From: Pseudomonas sp. Q11
GTDB lineage: Bacteria > Pseudomonadota > Gammaproteobacteria > Pseudomonadales > Pseudomonadaceae
Reading direction: 5' to 3'
Length of the DNA stretch: 64,000 nt
NCBI RefSeq assembly: GCF_024494355.1
Contig: NZ_JAKNQY010000001.1
Coordinates: 436,022 to 500,021 of the forward strand
Shown: piece after piece, positions 1-8,925 of the stretch
Position numbering within the stretch: the first letter of the stretch is position 1
Layout: every line of letters starts with the position of its first letter
The notes under the pieces: model-generated
Told to the model about the DNA's origin: nothing
Databases searched by the model: none
What the model saw: only the letters and a program-made list of their open reading frames with translations
Position numbers and translations under genes: made by a program

Positions 1-2
1 CG

Positions 3-1067
3 CTAGGATGAACGCCCTAACTCGAACCTTCGAGCCACTGCAATGAACCAATGAACGCCCGGCATGAATATGCATATCCGCACAATTTGAAATGAAACAA
101 TAACTGCAACGTTGTAGCCAAGGAACTGCGCAGTCAATGCCATTTCAGTAACCCCTCCAGGCGCAGCACTGAGCACCATGACCTCCCATGGAAACCCTGA
201 CAGGACAGCAAACGCAACGGCCATCAAGCTTGTCAATAAAAGGAAAAAGAGCATGGAAATGACGATGGAGAGCGTCAGTCTAACCTCCAGAAATAGATCC
301 TTTGTAAACACCGACCCTAACCAAGTACCCAGGACAACTTGAGCTACAGCCATGATTATCGAGGGGTAAGGAGCAATATGAAAGCCACTACTGGATACTG
401 CGGCAGAAACCAGTAAAGCACCAAAAAAATAGGGATTGGGCAACCTGAGAAGTTTAAACAGCACAGCACCAGCCAAAGCAGAGATGGCTAGCAGCAAAAC
501 ACCGCCAGGATCAAACTGGCTAACCACCCCACTATTTCGCTCAGCATTTCCTGGCCAACCATCCAACACATACAGTGCGATCGGGACGATGACCACGACA
601 CTCGCTATTCTGATTGTTTGAGACAGTACCACCACTCCCTTATTCAACCCGAACCTTTCAGCGATCACGGCAGCCTCCACCGGACTGGTGGGTATGGTGC
701 ATAGCAATGCCGTTGAATAATCAAGACGTGTAAATCGTTTAAGCAATAATGAAACAAGCAGGGCACTCAGACCTGTAAGAACAGCCAATCCAACAATAGC
801 GAACCCCATCTCAAAAATAACGGCCAACGCATCGCTGGTAAATGCCAATCCCACGGTAGAAGCAATTATCATTTGGCCATAGGGTCGAGTTTTCGCCGAA
901 ACAGTCGCCCTCATCAAACCGGTAATATAAAGAAAGGCCGTTAACAACAGTGGGCCAATCATGAACGGCAAAGGCATCCCAATCTCTAGAAATACCTGCC
1001 CCACACAAAAGCAGAGAACATACAGCAACAACAACCGGAAAACGCCGAAAACATTTATACCCATCAC
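3..1067 (-). CDS. AbrB-family inner-membrane protein (COG3180 type)
   Basis: A 354-residue, very hydrophobic protein with about ten predicted membrane segments. Its two halves look like a repeated unit: PLPFMIGPLLLTAF near residue 30 and NPYFFGALLVSAAVSS near residue 210. This matches the AbrB/COG3180 membrane family (PF05145), sometimes misnamed ammonia monooxygenase and unrelated to the Bacillus DNA-binding AbrB. Family members are often found beside TctA/TctB permeases, as here. The true function is unknown; a transport or membrane regulatory role is inferred from context. It ends in TAG at the extreme left edge, so the gene appears complete. It lies 265 bp downstream of the TctA gene behind a strong hairpin, so it may be separately transcribed. 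Family assignment is by recognition of the repeated hydrophobic pattern. Confidence 0.75.
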   Translation of the reverse strand: MMGINVFGVFRLLLLYVLCFCVGQVFLEIGMPLPFMIGPLLLTAFLYITGLMRATVSAKTRPYGQMIIASTVGLAFTSDALAVIFEMGFAIVGLAVLTGLSALLVSLLLKRFTRLDYSTALLCTIPTSPVEAAVIAERFGLNKGVVVLSQTIRIASVVVIVPIALYVLDGWPGNAERNSGVVSQFDPGGVLLLAISALAGAVLFKLLRLPNPYFFGALLVSAAVSSSGFHIAPYPSIIMAVAQVVLGTWLGSVFTKDLFLEVRLTLSIVISMLFFLLLTSLMAVAFAVLSGFPWEVMVLSAAPGGVTEMALTAQFLGYNVAVIVSFQIVRICIFMPGVHWFIAVARRFELGRSS

Positions 1068-1210
1068 GACACCCTCAATTTCTAACTCGCACCATGACCC
1101 ATTATTCTAGAATGAAGGTAGTTACAATAGCATCCCAGCAAAACAATCGTGATACTCACAGTATTCGCCACCTGCAACCGGTAAAAAAAGAAAGCAACCT
1201 CCAAGCATAA

Positions 1211-1254
1211 AACAGCCCGACACAGCAAACCATGATTGGTTTGAGGTATCGGGC
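1211..1254 (-). terminator. Rho-independent terminator-like hairpin downstream of tctA
   Basis: There are nested inverted repeats. The outer stem GCCCGA/TCGGGC is at 1215-1220 and 1249-1254. The inner stem CAAACCA/TGGTTTG (1226-1232/1237-1243) is closed by a 4-nt TGAT loop. Read on the minus strand, the hairpin is followed by TGTTTTAT, which suits termination of the leftward tctBA transcript before the AbrB-family gene. Confidence 0.6.
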
Positions 1255-1332
1255 CTCAACCGGTCCAAATTTTCGTCAAAGTTCAAACTTTGCGATCACC
1301 TGACAACGTTGTTACTTTTATTTAAGCATCCA

Positions 1333-2826
1333 TCACACCAAGCGTCCTCTGCTGAACTTATCATGCAGGAAGCGTATGGCAGGCGTCGCGAAAGAGAGCA
1401 CTGCAACCGCCAGTAAAACCAGGGTCAGCGGGCTACTATAGAAAACATCATACTCACCATTGGAAATAACCAGCGCTCGGCGGAAATTGGTTTCGAGCAT
1501 CTCCCCGAGCACCAGAGCCAGGATGATCGGAGCCAGCGGGATATCAAGCTTGCGCAAGACATAGCCGACAATACCGAAGGCCAGTGTGACGTAAACAGGA
1601 AACATTGAGTTCTCGGAAGCGTAGGCCCCCATCAGGCAGATGACCGAGACCGCAGCCGCAATAGCCGGACGAGGAATATCAGCTACTTTCGCCCAGTACC
1701 TCGCCCCTGCCAAGCCGATGAAAATCATCACTGGCACACTGACCCAAAGGGCCGCTATAACGGTGTAGGGAATCTCGGGATTCGTCGTGAACAGCAAAGG
1801 ACCCGGCTGAATACCGTGAATCATCAGGGCACCGATCATGATGGCTGTTGTCGGAGAACCCGGAATACCCAGCGCAAAGAGTGGCGCAAGCGCACCCGAC
1901 ACCGCGGAATTATTGGCAGACTCCGCTGCGGCGATCCCTTCTAGACTACCTTTGCCGAACTCATTGGGCGTTTTCGATACTTTCTTGGCTACGGCGTACG
2001 AAACGAATGACGCGATAGAGGCTCCGGCACCCGGCACAACGCCGATGACATATCCAATAATAGAACTTCTCAACAAGTTAAACTTCAATTTCCCAAACGT
2101 TTTCAAAGGCACTGCAAGGATGCTGTTCACCGGATGACTCTTGGTCTTGGCAGAAGGCCCTGCCTCGACCATAAAAATAACCTCCGAAAGTGCAAAAAGA
2201 CCTAACAGCACCGGCACCAGTGGAAAGCCTTCGAAAAATTCAGGATTTGGGCTAAATCGGGGAATACCGGTCTGCGAATCAAGACCGACCGTCGCAAGCG
2301 CCAGACCAATGGCCATCGCGATAGCGCCTTTGACAGGCGAACCATTCGACAGAGTAGATACAAGGCTCAACCCCACAAGGGCCAACGCAAAATAGGCTGT
2401 AGGCCCGAAGTTCAGCGCAAATTCCGAAAGAGGAACGGCTGTCAGGAACAACAGGACCGCACTGATAAATATGCCAATACCCGATGAAACTATTGATATC
2501 GTCAGCGCAACGCCAGCCTTGCCTTGTTGGGTTAGCGGAAAGCCATCCCAAGAGGTAGCTACTGCCGCCGCGGTCCCCGGCGAGTTGATCAGTATTGCAG
2601 AAATAGCGCCGCCATATTCGGCAGCAGCGTAGAGAGAGACCAAAGTTACGATTGACACAAGAGGATCAAGGCTATACGTAAACGGAATCAACAAAGCAAC
2701 ACCGAGACTCGGGCCCAACCCCGGGAGCGCACCTATCATATATCCTAGTAGTGCACCCACAATTAAACCGACCAACACCAGAGGGTCGGCAAAAGCCGAA
2801 AACCCGATCAATATATTATCAAACAT
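1333..2826 (-). CDS. tctA: Tripartite tricarboxylate transporter large permease, TctA family
   Basis: A 497-residue polytopic membrane protein of typical TctA length (PF01970). Visible family features are the glycine-rich segment GYMIGALPGLGPSLGVALLIP near residue 28 and a second conserved stretch, GVVPGAGASIASFVSYAVAKK, near residue 260. These two repeats carry the permease signature. TctA proteins form the large membrane subunit of TTT transporters, which import di- and tricarboxylates using a periplasmic TctC-type binding protein and an ion gradient. The gene starts 9 bp downstream of the tctB stop, as expected for an operon. No TctC gene is in the window, so the substrate cannot be read from here. 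The adjacent acyl-CoA catabolic operon, transcribed divergently, suggests a carboxylic acid that is then activated to a CoA ester (inference). Confidence 0.9.
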   Translation of the reverse strand: MFDNILIGFSAFADPLVLVGLIVGALLGYMIGALPGLGPSLGVALLIPFTYSLDPLVSIVTLVSLYAAAEYGGAISAILINSPGTAAAVATSWDGFPLTQQGKAGVALTISIVSSGIGIFISAVLLFLTAVPLSEFALNFGPTAYFALALVGLSLVSTLSNGSPVKGAIAMAIGLALATVGLDSQTGIPRFSPNPEFFEGFPLVPVLLGLFALSEVIFMVEAGPSAKTKSHPVNSILAVPLKTFGKLKFNLLRSSIIGYVIGVVPGAGASIASFVSYAVAKKVSKTPNEFGKGSLEGIAAAESANNSAVSGALAPLFALGIPGSPTTAIMIGALMIHGIQPGPLLFTTNPEIPYTVIAALWVSVPVMIFIGLAGARYWAKVADIPRPAIAAAVSVICLMGAYASENSMFPVYVTLAFGIVGYVLRKLDIPLAPIILALVLGEMLETNFRRALVISNGEYDVFYSSPLTLVLLAVAVLSFATPAIRFLHDKFSRGRLV

Positions 2827-2835
2827 GGTGATACC

Positions 2836-3372
2836 TCAAGAAAAGCTGACACCGAGGGCCAGAACGAAGATCGCATACAACCCAAGACTCAAGCCCAATG
2901 AAACAGCAATGATCTGGACAAATCGACGCTCACCCACAACAAGCATGATGAGAGAGGAAAGTCCTGCCACCCCAATAATTGGCCCCAGGGTATCCAAATA
3001 GCTACCGATACTTAGCAGCACCAAAACTGCGAGTACCACCGACAGGGGTCGAAAAATCGCGACCTTTTCTTGATTGCTCTTGCGAAAACACTTGATCACG
3101 CCGAGACAAAGCATCAGAGCCACAGCAAGAAGAGCTGAAACGGCGATTATTACGGGAAATTCACCCACGCCTATTCCATTCGGGCTTACCGGTCCAGGCA
3201 GGTTCATGGCATCCCAACAATACCCCCCAAACACGCACAACAGGGCAACCCCTGCAAGAACATCCAACACGCCAAAGGGCGCTTTGACTACACGACCCAT
3301 ACAGCACTGATCTCTTGCCGATTCCTTCGGCCTATCTGGAGTCGTCGATGCACTCGATGTGTTCATTTGCAT
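2836..3372 (-). CDS. tctB: Tripartite tricarboxylate transporter small permease, TctB family
   Basis: A 178-residue protein with about four hydrophobic helices and an extended, Ser/Thr-rich N-terminus, matching the TctB small subunit family (PF07331; usually 145-180 aa). It pairs with TctA immediately downstream (9-bp gap) to form the membrane part of a TTT carboxylate importer. Two in-frame ATGs are possible, at 3372 and 3366. A GAGAGG element sits only 2 nt from the first but about 8 nt from the second, so translation more likely begins at 3366. Upstream lies a 550-bp region shared with the divergent enoyl-CoA hydratase operon. Confidence 0.82.
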   Translation of the reverse strand: MQMNTSSASTTPDRPKESARDQCCMGRVVKAPFGVLDVLAGVALLCVFGGYCWDAMNLPGPVSPNGIGVGEFPVIIAVSALLAVALMLCLGVIKCFRKSNQEKVAIFRPLSVVLAVLVLLSIGSYLDTLGPIIGVAGLSSLIMLVVGERRFVQIIAVSLGLSLGLYAIFVLALGVSFS

Positions 3373-3922
3373 TACCTCTCACCGCGACAAAAGTCTCGGA
3401 TTTTCCACGCCTGCCAGTGGCGCGATTGTTTTTATTTTTTGGGCTGCCTACTTCCTGATGCCGCCAGGCAAACTTTTGCCCAGCTCCAGCTGTAGATTTA
3501 ACGACCAGCAGAACTCAACCCGTCTTTTTACCGCGCCCCCACTATGACTGAACGCGCAGCAGCCCTGAACTGAGCATTTATTTGGTCTAGAGCAGCCGGT
3601 TGTTTGGCATCAGCTATCAGAACCTCAGTTGGGCCGACGCTCAGCCGCCCAGAATCCGTGCATCAGACAGATCCGCACCCCTCAACTTAGTGCTCACAGT
3701 CCACCCGTTGCTGGACAACCCGAACGACATCCCAACGTTTTGTTAGACCAATCGGCATGTTTAGTCATTTGAACAGCTGACTCGTTAACTCAAGAATGCT
3801 CAATAGGATGAATGAAGGGCTAACTGTCTCAAGCGCCAGATTAGTTGGCACTCACACAGTCAGCCTGTCATTCCGCCAGGCATAACTCGAATCGGTTTGA
3901 TTAAATTACAAGAGAGCAAAAA
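3373..3922. other. 550-bp divergent intergenic region
   Basis: This is non-coding space between leftward tctB and the rightward acyl-CoA operon, and is likely to carry both promoters. I see no convincing -24/-12 element: one TGGCAC at 3846-3851 lacks a TTGC partner. There is no clear operator palindrome and no plausible gene. It is AT-richer than the flanking genes. A ribosome binding site, AGAGAG, lies just before the ATG at 3923. Confidence 0.5.
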
Positions 3923-4720
3923 ATGAGTCAGAACAATCTCATCACCTACCACCAAGAGAACGGGGTTGCCATCCTGACCCTAAACCGGCCAGAAAAACGT
4001 AATGCGATGAGTGATGCCATGCGCACTGAGTTGGTACAGCTTTTGGAGGGCTTGCGTGGTGACCGTAATGTTCGCGCTCTGATCATTACAGGCACCGGTA
4101 AAGGGTTTTGTGCTGGCGGAGATATATCCGGCATGCAAGCCCGCATGGAAGCGGATCCAGCGGTCGTTGGGTTTAACGGCTGGGAGCGCCAGCAAGGCGT
4201 GCATTATGCCGCCAGCCTGCTGCTCAACCTGCCCATCCCGACTATCGCTGCCGTCAATGGAGCTGCCGCAGGTCTCGGCGCAGACCTCGCACTGTCTTGC
4301 GATTTTGTCGTGGCCGCCCGTCCAGCGACCTTCACTTGGGCTTATATCGCTCGTGGCCTCATCCCTGATGGTGGCGGCCTGTACTTTCTGCCACGGCGTG
4401 TCGGCCTAGCCCGTGCCAAGGCTCTGATATTTAGCGGTCGTCGTGTTGAAGCCGAGGAAGCAGTCCAACTGGGTATCGCAGACCGGATGTGTGAGGCTGA
4501 CAATCTGCTGAGTACCGCTATCGCCATAGCCGATGAAATGAGTAGCGGTTCGCGCACTGCGATTGCCCTGACCAAGTCCATCATCAACCACAGCTACGAG
4601 ATGTCAGAACACCAGGTGTTCGCCGAAGGCAGCAAAGCCCAAGGTATTTGTTATACGTCCCGGGAACACCGCGCCTCGGTGCAGGCCTTCCTCACTGCCG
4701 CCAAGGAGGCAGGCAAATGA
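3923..4720 (+). CDS. Enoyl-CoA hydratase/isomerase (crotonase family)
   Basis: A 265-residue crotonase-fold protein. N-terminal ILTLNRPEKRNAMS, the oxyanion-hole segment GKGFCAGGDI (near residue 56) and AAVNGAAAGLGADLALSCDF (near residue 110) are diagnostic. The second active-site region reads ARGLIPDGGGLYFLPRRVG. This GLxPDGG form resembles PaaG/isomerase-type crotonases more than classical PGAGGTQR hydratases, so double-bond isomerisation or hydration of an unusual acyl-CoA are both possible. It is the first gene of the catabolic operon, and its stop overlaps the next start (ATGA at 4717-4720), implying translational coupling. The physiological substrate is unknown. Confidence 0.88.
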   Translation: MSQNNLITYHQENGVAILTLNRPEKRNAMSDAMRTELVQLLEGLRGDRNVRALIITGTGKGFCAGGDISGMQARMEADPAVVGFNGWERQQGVHYAASLLLNLPIPTIAAVNGAAAGLGADLALSCDFVVAARPATFTWAYIARGLIPDGGGLYFLPRRVGLARAKALIFSGRRVEAEEAVQLGIADRMCEADNLLSTAIAIADEMSSGSRTAIALTKSIINHSYEMSEHQVFAEGSKAQGICYTSREHRASVQAFLTAAKEAGK

Positions 4721-6846
4721 AACAACAACTCCATGCACTACTTAACCCGAAAAGCATCGCCGTCATTGGCGCCTCAGCAGATAGCAATAAAACCTCTGGG
4801 CGTCCGATCTCCTATCTTTTGAAACACGGCTTCGGTGGCGCTATATACCCGGTCAACCCCAAAGCTACCGAGATCCAAGGCTTAACCTGCTACGCCAGTA
4901 TCGAGGCATTACCGCAAGCCCCTGATGTGGGTCTTGTGCTGCTCAGCGCAAAACGCAGCATTGAGGCCGTCCGCGCTCTTGCCAAGCTCGGCTGCAAAGC
5001 GGCCGTCGTCTTGGCCAGCGGTTTTGCCGAGGCCGGTGAAGACGGACATGATTTGCAGCAGGAGCTCAAAGCAGCCGCAGGCTCGATGCGCCTTCTGGGT
5101 CCGAATACCATCGGTTTAGTCAACCTGTCCGCACGCATCCCACTCTCCGCCAGCGGCGCCCTTGAGATCAGCGATCTGCCCGCTGGCCATGTCGCTGTGG
5201 TCTCCCAGAGTGGTGGGATTCTCGGTGCCCTGCTCTCCCGCGCAGCAGGCCGCGGCATCGGCCTCTCGTCGCTCATATCCACCAGCAACGAGGTAGACCT
5301 TGAGGTCAGCGACTTCATTGACTACTTGGTGGATGATGAAAACACCAAGGTAATCGCGCTCTATCTGGAGAGTATTCGCAATCCTCAGCGCTTCCGTGAA
5401 GTCGCGCTGCGTGCCCGGGAAGCGGGTAAACCGCTGGTAGTGTTCAAAATTGGTCGTTCCGAAGCCGGCGCCACTGCGGCCAGCTCTCATACCGGCGCAC
5501 TGGCCGGTGAAGACCGAGTCTACGATGCCTTCTTCCGGGAACTGGGCGTGATTCGTGCCAACACCTTCGACGAGTTCCTCGACATTCCCGCGGTGCTGGT
5601 TGCCGGTCGCCAGTTGGCTGGCCGCCGTGTAGCCATTCTGACCTCCACCGGAGGCGCAGGAACGCTGATTGCCGACAGTCTGGGGATGACCCATTTCGAC
5701 ACCCCCAAGCCGGATGCCGACACCGCTGAGAAGCTGCGTGCACTGCAGGGGGATACCCCCACCACTCTCGACCGCAACCCGATCGACGTGACTCTGGCCG
5801 GGCTTCAACCTGACCTGCTGCGCCAAGCGATCCGCACGCTGTTGAAAAGCGACAGCTACGATGCGCTCGTGGTAATTATCGGATCATCAGGTCTGGCCAT
5901 GCCCGATCTGGTCGTCTGCGCCATCCAGGATTGCCTGAACACCAACAATAAACCCGTGCTTGCGTACGTCAGCCCCTATGCACCGGAGACGCTCAAGCGC
6001 CTCAACAGCGCCGGGATTCCGGGATTCTGCTCCCCGGAAAGCTGCAGTGCCGTGCTCGAAGCCTTGTACTTCTCCGCTCAGCCTCTCCCTTCCACACATG
6101 CGGTACCCAGTGCCCAGCTTCCCGATATGACCGCGCTGGCAGAGGGTTCGATCGATGAAGCGTCCGCCAAGGTCTTGTTTAGTCAAGTGGGTATCAGCGT
6201 GCCGGAAAGCCGTGTGGTCACCAGCCGTGAGGAAGCCGTCCATGCCGCTCGCGAACTGGGCCAACCGGTAGTCCTCAAGGTATTGGACGCTAACCTCCTG
6301 CACAAGAGCGATATTGGTGGCGTAGCCCTGCATCTGACTGCAGACACCATCGGAGCGCGCTTCGACCAGATGATCATGGATGTGGGCAGTCACGTAGGTT
6401 ACCGCCCAGATCGGTTCCTGGTCGAAGCCATGGTTGCGGGCGGCCACGAACTCATTCTCGGCGCCAACCGTGATGCCCTAGGTACGGCGATCCTGCTGGG
6501 GGCCGGTGGTGTCACCGCCGAACTGTTCAAAGACACCACTCTGTGCATGTTGCCGGAACAGGGGGGGCTGACGCTTGAGCAAGCCAGGGCGATGATGCAG
6601 AAACTGACCACCTGGCCGTTACTCGATGGCTATCGTGGCTCCGTGCGCCGGGATACCGAGGCACTTGCCCAGGCAATCGTTAACTTCTCGGCCCTGGTCG
6701 CCGCGCTTGGCGACCGTCTGGTGACATCCGAAATCAACCCACTCTTCGTCCAGCCCGAAGGCCAGGGTGTTGTGGCGGCCGATGCCGTACTGGTCCTGAG
6801 CCAGGCAAGCGCCCACCCAGTCACCGGAGAAAGGCGCTATGGCTGA
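4717..6846 (+). CDS. NDP-forming acyl-CoA synthetase (acetate-CoA ligase family, fused alpha/beta)
   Basis: A 709-residue fusion protein. It has an N-terminal CoA-binding Rossmann domain (LLNPKSIAVIGASAD, residues 8-22), a succinyl-CoA-ligase-like middle, and a C-terminal ATP-grasp domain from about residue 480 (QPVVLKVLDANLLHKSDIGGVAL). The SSHTGALAGED motif carries the His (residue 258) expected to be phosphorylated in ADP-forming synthetases. It should activate a free carboxylic acid to its CoA thioester using ATP, giving ADP and phosphate. The start at 4717 is chosen over an upstream in-frame ATG at 4648 because an AAGGAGG Shine-Dalgarno (4703-4709) precedes it and it makes an ATGA overlap with the hydratase gene. 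The 3' end overlaps the next gene by 8 bp. The substrate is not determinable; the operon context implies an acid degraded by a beta-oxidation-like route. Confidence 0.88.
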   Translation: MKQQLHALLNPKSIAVIGASADSNKTSGRPISYLLKHGFGGAIYPVNPKATEIQGLTCYASIEALPQAPDVGLVLLSAKRSIEAVRALAKLGCKAAVVLASGFAEAGEDGHDLQQELKAAAGSMRLLGPNTIGLVNLSARIPLSASGALEISDLPAGHVAVVSQSGGILGALLSRAAGRGIGLSSLISTSNEVDLEVSDFIDYLVDDENTKVIALYLESIRNPQRFREVALRAREAGKPLVVFKIGRSEAGATAASSHTGALAGEDRVYDAFFRELGVIRANTFDEFLDIPAVLVAGRQLAGRRVAILTSTGGAGTLIADSLGMTHFDTPKPDADTAEKLRALQGDTPTTLDRNPIDVTLAGLQPDLLRQAIRTLLKSDSYDALVVIIGSSGLAMPDLVVCAIQDCLNTNNKPVLAYVSPYAPETLKRLNSAGIPGFCSPESCSAVLEALYFSAQPLPSTHAVPSAQLPDMTALAEGSIDEASAKVLFSQVGISVPESRVVTSREEAVHAARELGQPVVLKVLDANLLHKSDIGGVALHLTADTIGARFDQMIMDVGSHVGYRPDRFLVEAMVAGGHELILGANRDALGTAILLGAGGVTAELFKDTTLCMLPEQGGLTLEQARAMMQKLTTWPLLDGYRGSVRRDTEALAQAIVNFSALVAALGDRLVTSEINPLFVQPEGQGVVAADAVLVLSQASAHPVTGERRYG

Positions 6847-8920
6847 AGCACAAAATGACAGCCGGGTTCATCTTGCATATGAAGGTGATATCGCGGTCAT
6901 AACCATCGATAACCCTCCCGTCAACAGCAGCACTGAAGCGGTAAGAAGAGGAATCCTGTCCGCGTTGGCGGACATCGATGTCGAGCAGACGCGCGCGGTC
7001 GTTTTGACCGGCGCCGGGCGGAATTTGATGGCCGGCGCCGATTTGCGCGAGCTTGAAAACGAACCAACGGAACCCACCCTGCCCCAGGTTACATCGGCCC
7101 TGGAAACCTGCGCTCTGCCGGTGATTGCAGTCGTAAAGGGATACACGCTCGGCGGCGGTTTGGAGCTGGCCCTGGCCTGTGATGTAAGGCTGGCAACGGC
7201 AAATGCCACCGTGGGCCTACCGGAAGTAACGGTCGGTATCATCCCCGGCGCGGGTGGCACTCAACGCTTACCTCGAGCGGTCGGCGTTTCCACAGCACTG
7301 AACATGATCGTAACCGGAAAACCGGTCAACGCAGGCAGAGCCTTGAAGCTTGGTCTGGTGGATCATCTGCTGATGGAAACCGATGCTCAAGCTCAGCACG
7401 CTGAAGTTCTGTCCTTTGCGTGCGACTATAAAGGGGGCAAAAGACCATTGAGCGCGCGCGCGGTTCCCCTTGAGGACAAGGCAGCACTGAAAGCACTGGC
7501 CCACAAGCTGGTGTCAGGCTGCCGCGGCCTCCCCGCGGCAGCCGTTGCGGCAGAGGTGGTCCTGGTAGCTGATGAGCTGAGCTTCGCAGATGCCATCGTC
7601 AGGGAGCGCTCACACTTTCTTGCCCTACGCGGCAGCGAATCGGCCGAGGCCCTGCGCTACCTGTTCTTTGCAGAGCGTACTGAGCCATATACTCCAGAGC
7701 AGCAAGTTGCGGGACGCACGCTCGAGCGAATAGCGGTCATCGGTGCCGGCACCATGGGCAGCGGCATCGCACTTTGTGCGTTGAATGCCGGATACAGCGT
7801 CGACCTGATTGAACTGAACCCGGAAGCTCTCGAAGCAGGCGTAAGCCGCATCAAGAGCGAACTGGAACGAGAAGTCGACCGGCAGCGTTTGAGCGCCAAC
7901 AGCCGAGATGCCGCCCTTTCCCGCCTTACTGCAACTCAGGATATTCACGTCGTCTCAAATGCCGACCTGGTGATCGAAGCGATCATCGAGGAGCTGGGTG
8001 CCAAAAAGTCGCTGTTCAATAGCCTGGCCGCACTGGTGAGCGAAGATACTCTGCTGGCGACCAACACGTCCTATCTCGATATCGACAAGATCGCTGCGGG
8101 TATCCCACACCCGGAGCGCGTGCTGGGTCTGCACTTCTTCAGCCCAGCGCATCGCATGTCGCTACTGGAAGTCGTGCGCAGCAGCTCGACCAGCGATGAA
8201 ACGCTTTGTACAGCGCTGAAGTTCGCTGGCTGCCTGAAGAAGAAAGCAATCGTCGTCAACAACGCCTGGGGCTTTGTCGGTAACCGGCTATACGCCGCCT
8301 ATCGTCGCCAGTGTGAGTTCATGCTCGAAGAAGGTGCAAGCCCCGAAGAGATCGACGCAGCCATCGAGAGTTACGGCTTCGCCATGGGACCGTTCAAGGT
8401 GGCCGACATGTCGGGGCTGGATATCGCCTGGAGGATGCGTCAGCAGACCATCGATACGCGTCACCAGCGTCGCTACGTAGGCATTGCGGACCTGATCTGC
8501 GAAGCCGGTCGTCTGGGGCGCAAGACTGCCGAGGGCTACTACCGGTATAGCGGAGACAGCCAGCCGCAGACCGACGCTGCAGTCGCCGAGATCATCGCCA
8601 ATTACCGTCTTGAAAAAGGCATCGAGCCAAAACCGTTCAGTCGTGAAGAAATACAGCAGCGCGCCATGCTGGCGTTGATCAACGAAGCCTTGCTGCTGCT
8701 CGGAGAAGGCGTCTGCCAGCGCCCGGAGGATATTGATATCGCCTTAGCCCACGGTTACGGATTTCCCCGCTGGCGGGGTGGGCCGATCTTCATCGCCCGC
8801 AAGATGGAGTTGGCTGAACTGAATGCCGCTCTGGACCGTTTCGTCGAAGTCTCTGGCAAAGGTCAGGAACGTGGTGATGCGGCCCTGATAAAACTTGATG
8901 CCAATCGCGCAAAGGAGTGA
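6839..8920 (+). CDS. Bifunctional enoyl-CoA hydratase / 3-hydroxyacyl-CoA dehydrogenase (FadB/FadJ-like)
   Basis: A 693-residue multifunctional enzyme. The N-terminal crotonase domain (about residues 1-190) shows GRNLMAGADL, GYTLGGGLELALACDVR and LPEVTVGIIPGAGGTQRLP, the classical hydratase signature. From about residue 298 comes the NAD-binding fold IAVIGAGTMGSGIALCALNAG of 3-hydroxyacyl-CoA dehydrogenase, followed by LGLHFFSPAHRMSLLEVV and two C-terminal dehydrogenase domains (GFVGNRL near 478 and a second near 600). It should hydrate trans-2-enoyl-CoA and oxidise the 3-hydroxyacyl-CoA to 3-ketoacyl-CoA. Its ATG overlaps the preceding gene by 8 bp, so it is co-translated. Its TGA (8918-8920) ends just before the thiolase start. 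Chain-length preference is unknown. Confidence 0.92.
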   Translation: MAEAQNDSRVHLAYEGDIAVITIDNPPVNSSTEAVRRGILSALADIDVEQTRAVVLTGAGRNLMAGADLRELENEPTEPTLPQVTSALETCALPVIAVVKGYTLGGGLELALACDVRLATANATVGLPEVTVGIIPGAGGTQRLPRAVGVSTALNMIVTGKPVNAGRALKLGLVDHLLMETDAQAQHAEVLSFACDYKGGKRPLSARAVPLEDKAALKALAHKLVSGCRGLPAAAVAAEVVLVADELSFADAIVRERSHFLALRGSESAEALRYLFFAERTEPYTPEQQVAGRTLERIAVIGAGTMGSGIALCALNAGYSVDLIELNPEALEAGVSRIKSELEREVDRQRLSANSRDAALSRLTATQDIHVVSNADLVIEAIIEELGAKKSLFNSLAALVSEDTLLATNTSYLDIDKIAAGIPHPERVLGLHFFSPAHRMSLLEVVRSSSTSDETLCTALKFAGCLKKKAIVVNNAWGFVGNRLYAAYRRQCEFMLEEGASPEEIDAAIESYGFAMGPFKVADMSGLDIAWRMRQQTIDTRHQRRYVGIADLICEAGRLGRKTAEGYYRYSGDSQPQTDAAVAEIIANYRLEKGIEPKPFSREEIQQRAMLALINEALLLLGEGVCQRPEDIDIALAHGYGFPRWRGGPIFIARKMELAELNAALDRFVEVSGKGQERGDAALIKLDANRAKE

Positions 8921-8925
8921 CAACA

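Noticed and set aside
3..1067. AbrB transition-state DNA-binding regulator or ammonia monooxygenase
   Set aside because: The protein is almost entirely membrane-embedded; both names are historical labels for this unrelated membrane family.
3359..3547. Small plus-strand frame upstream of the acyl-CoA operon
   Set aside because: It overlaps the start of tctB in antisense, has no ribosome site worth noting and no recognisable protein features.
3846..3865. Possible sigma-54 promoter upstream of the enoyl-CoA hydratase gene
   Set aside because: TGGCAC is present but no TTGC follows at the required 5-nt spacing.
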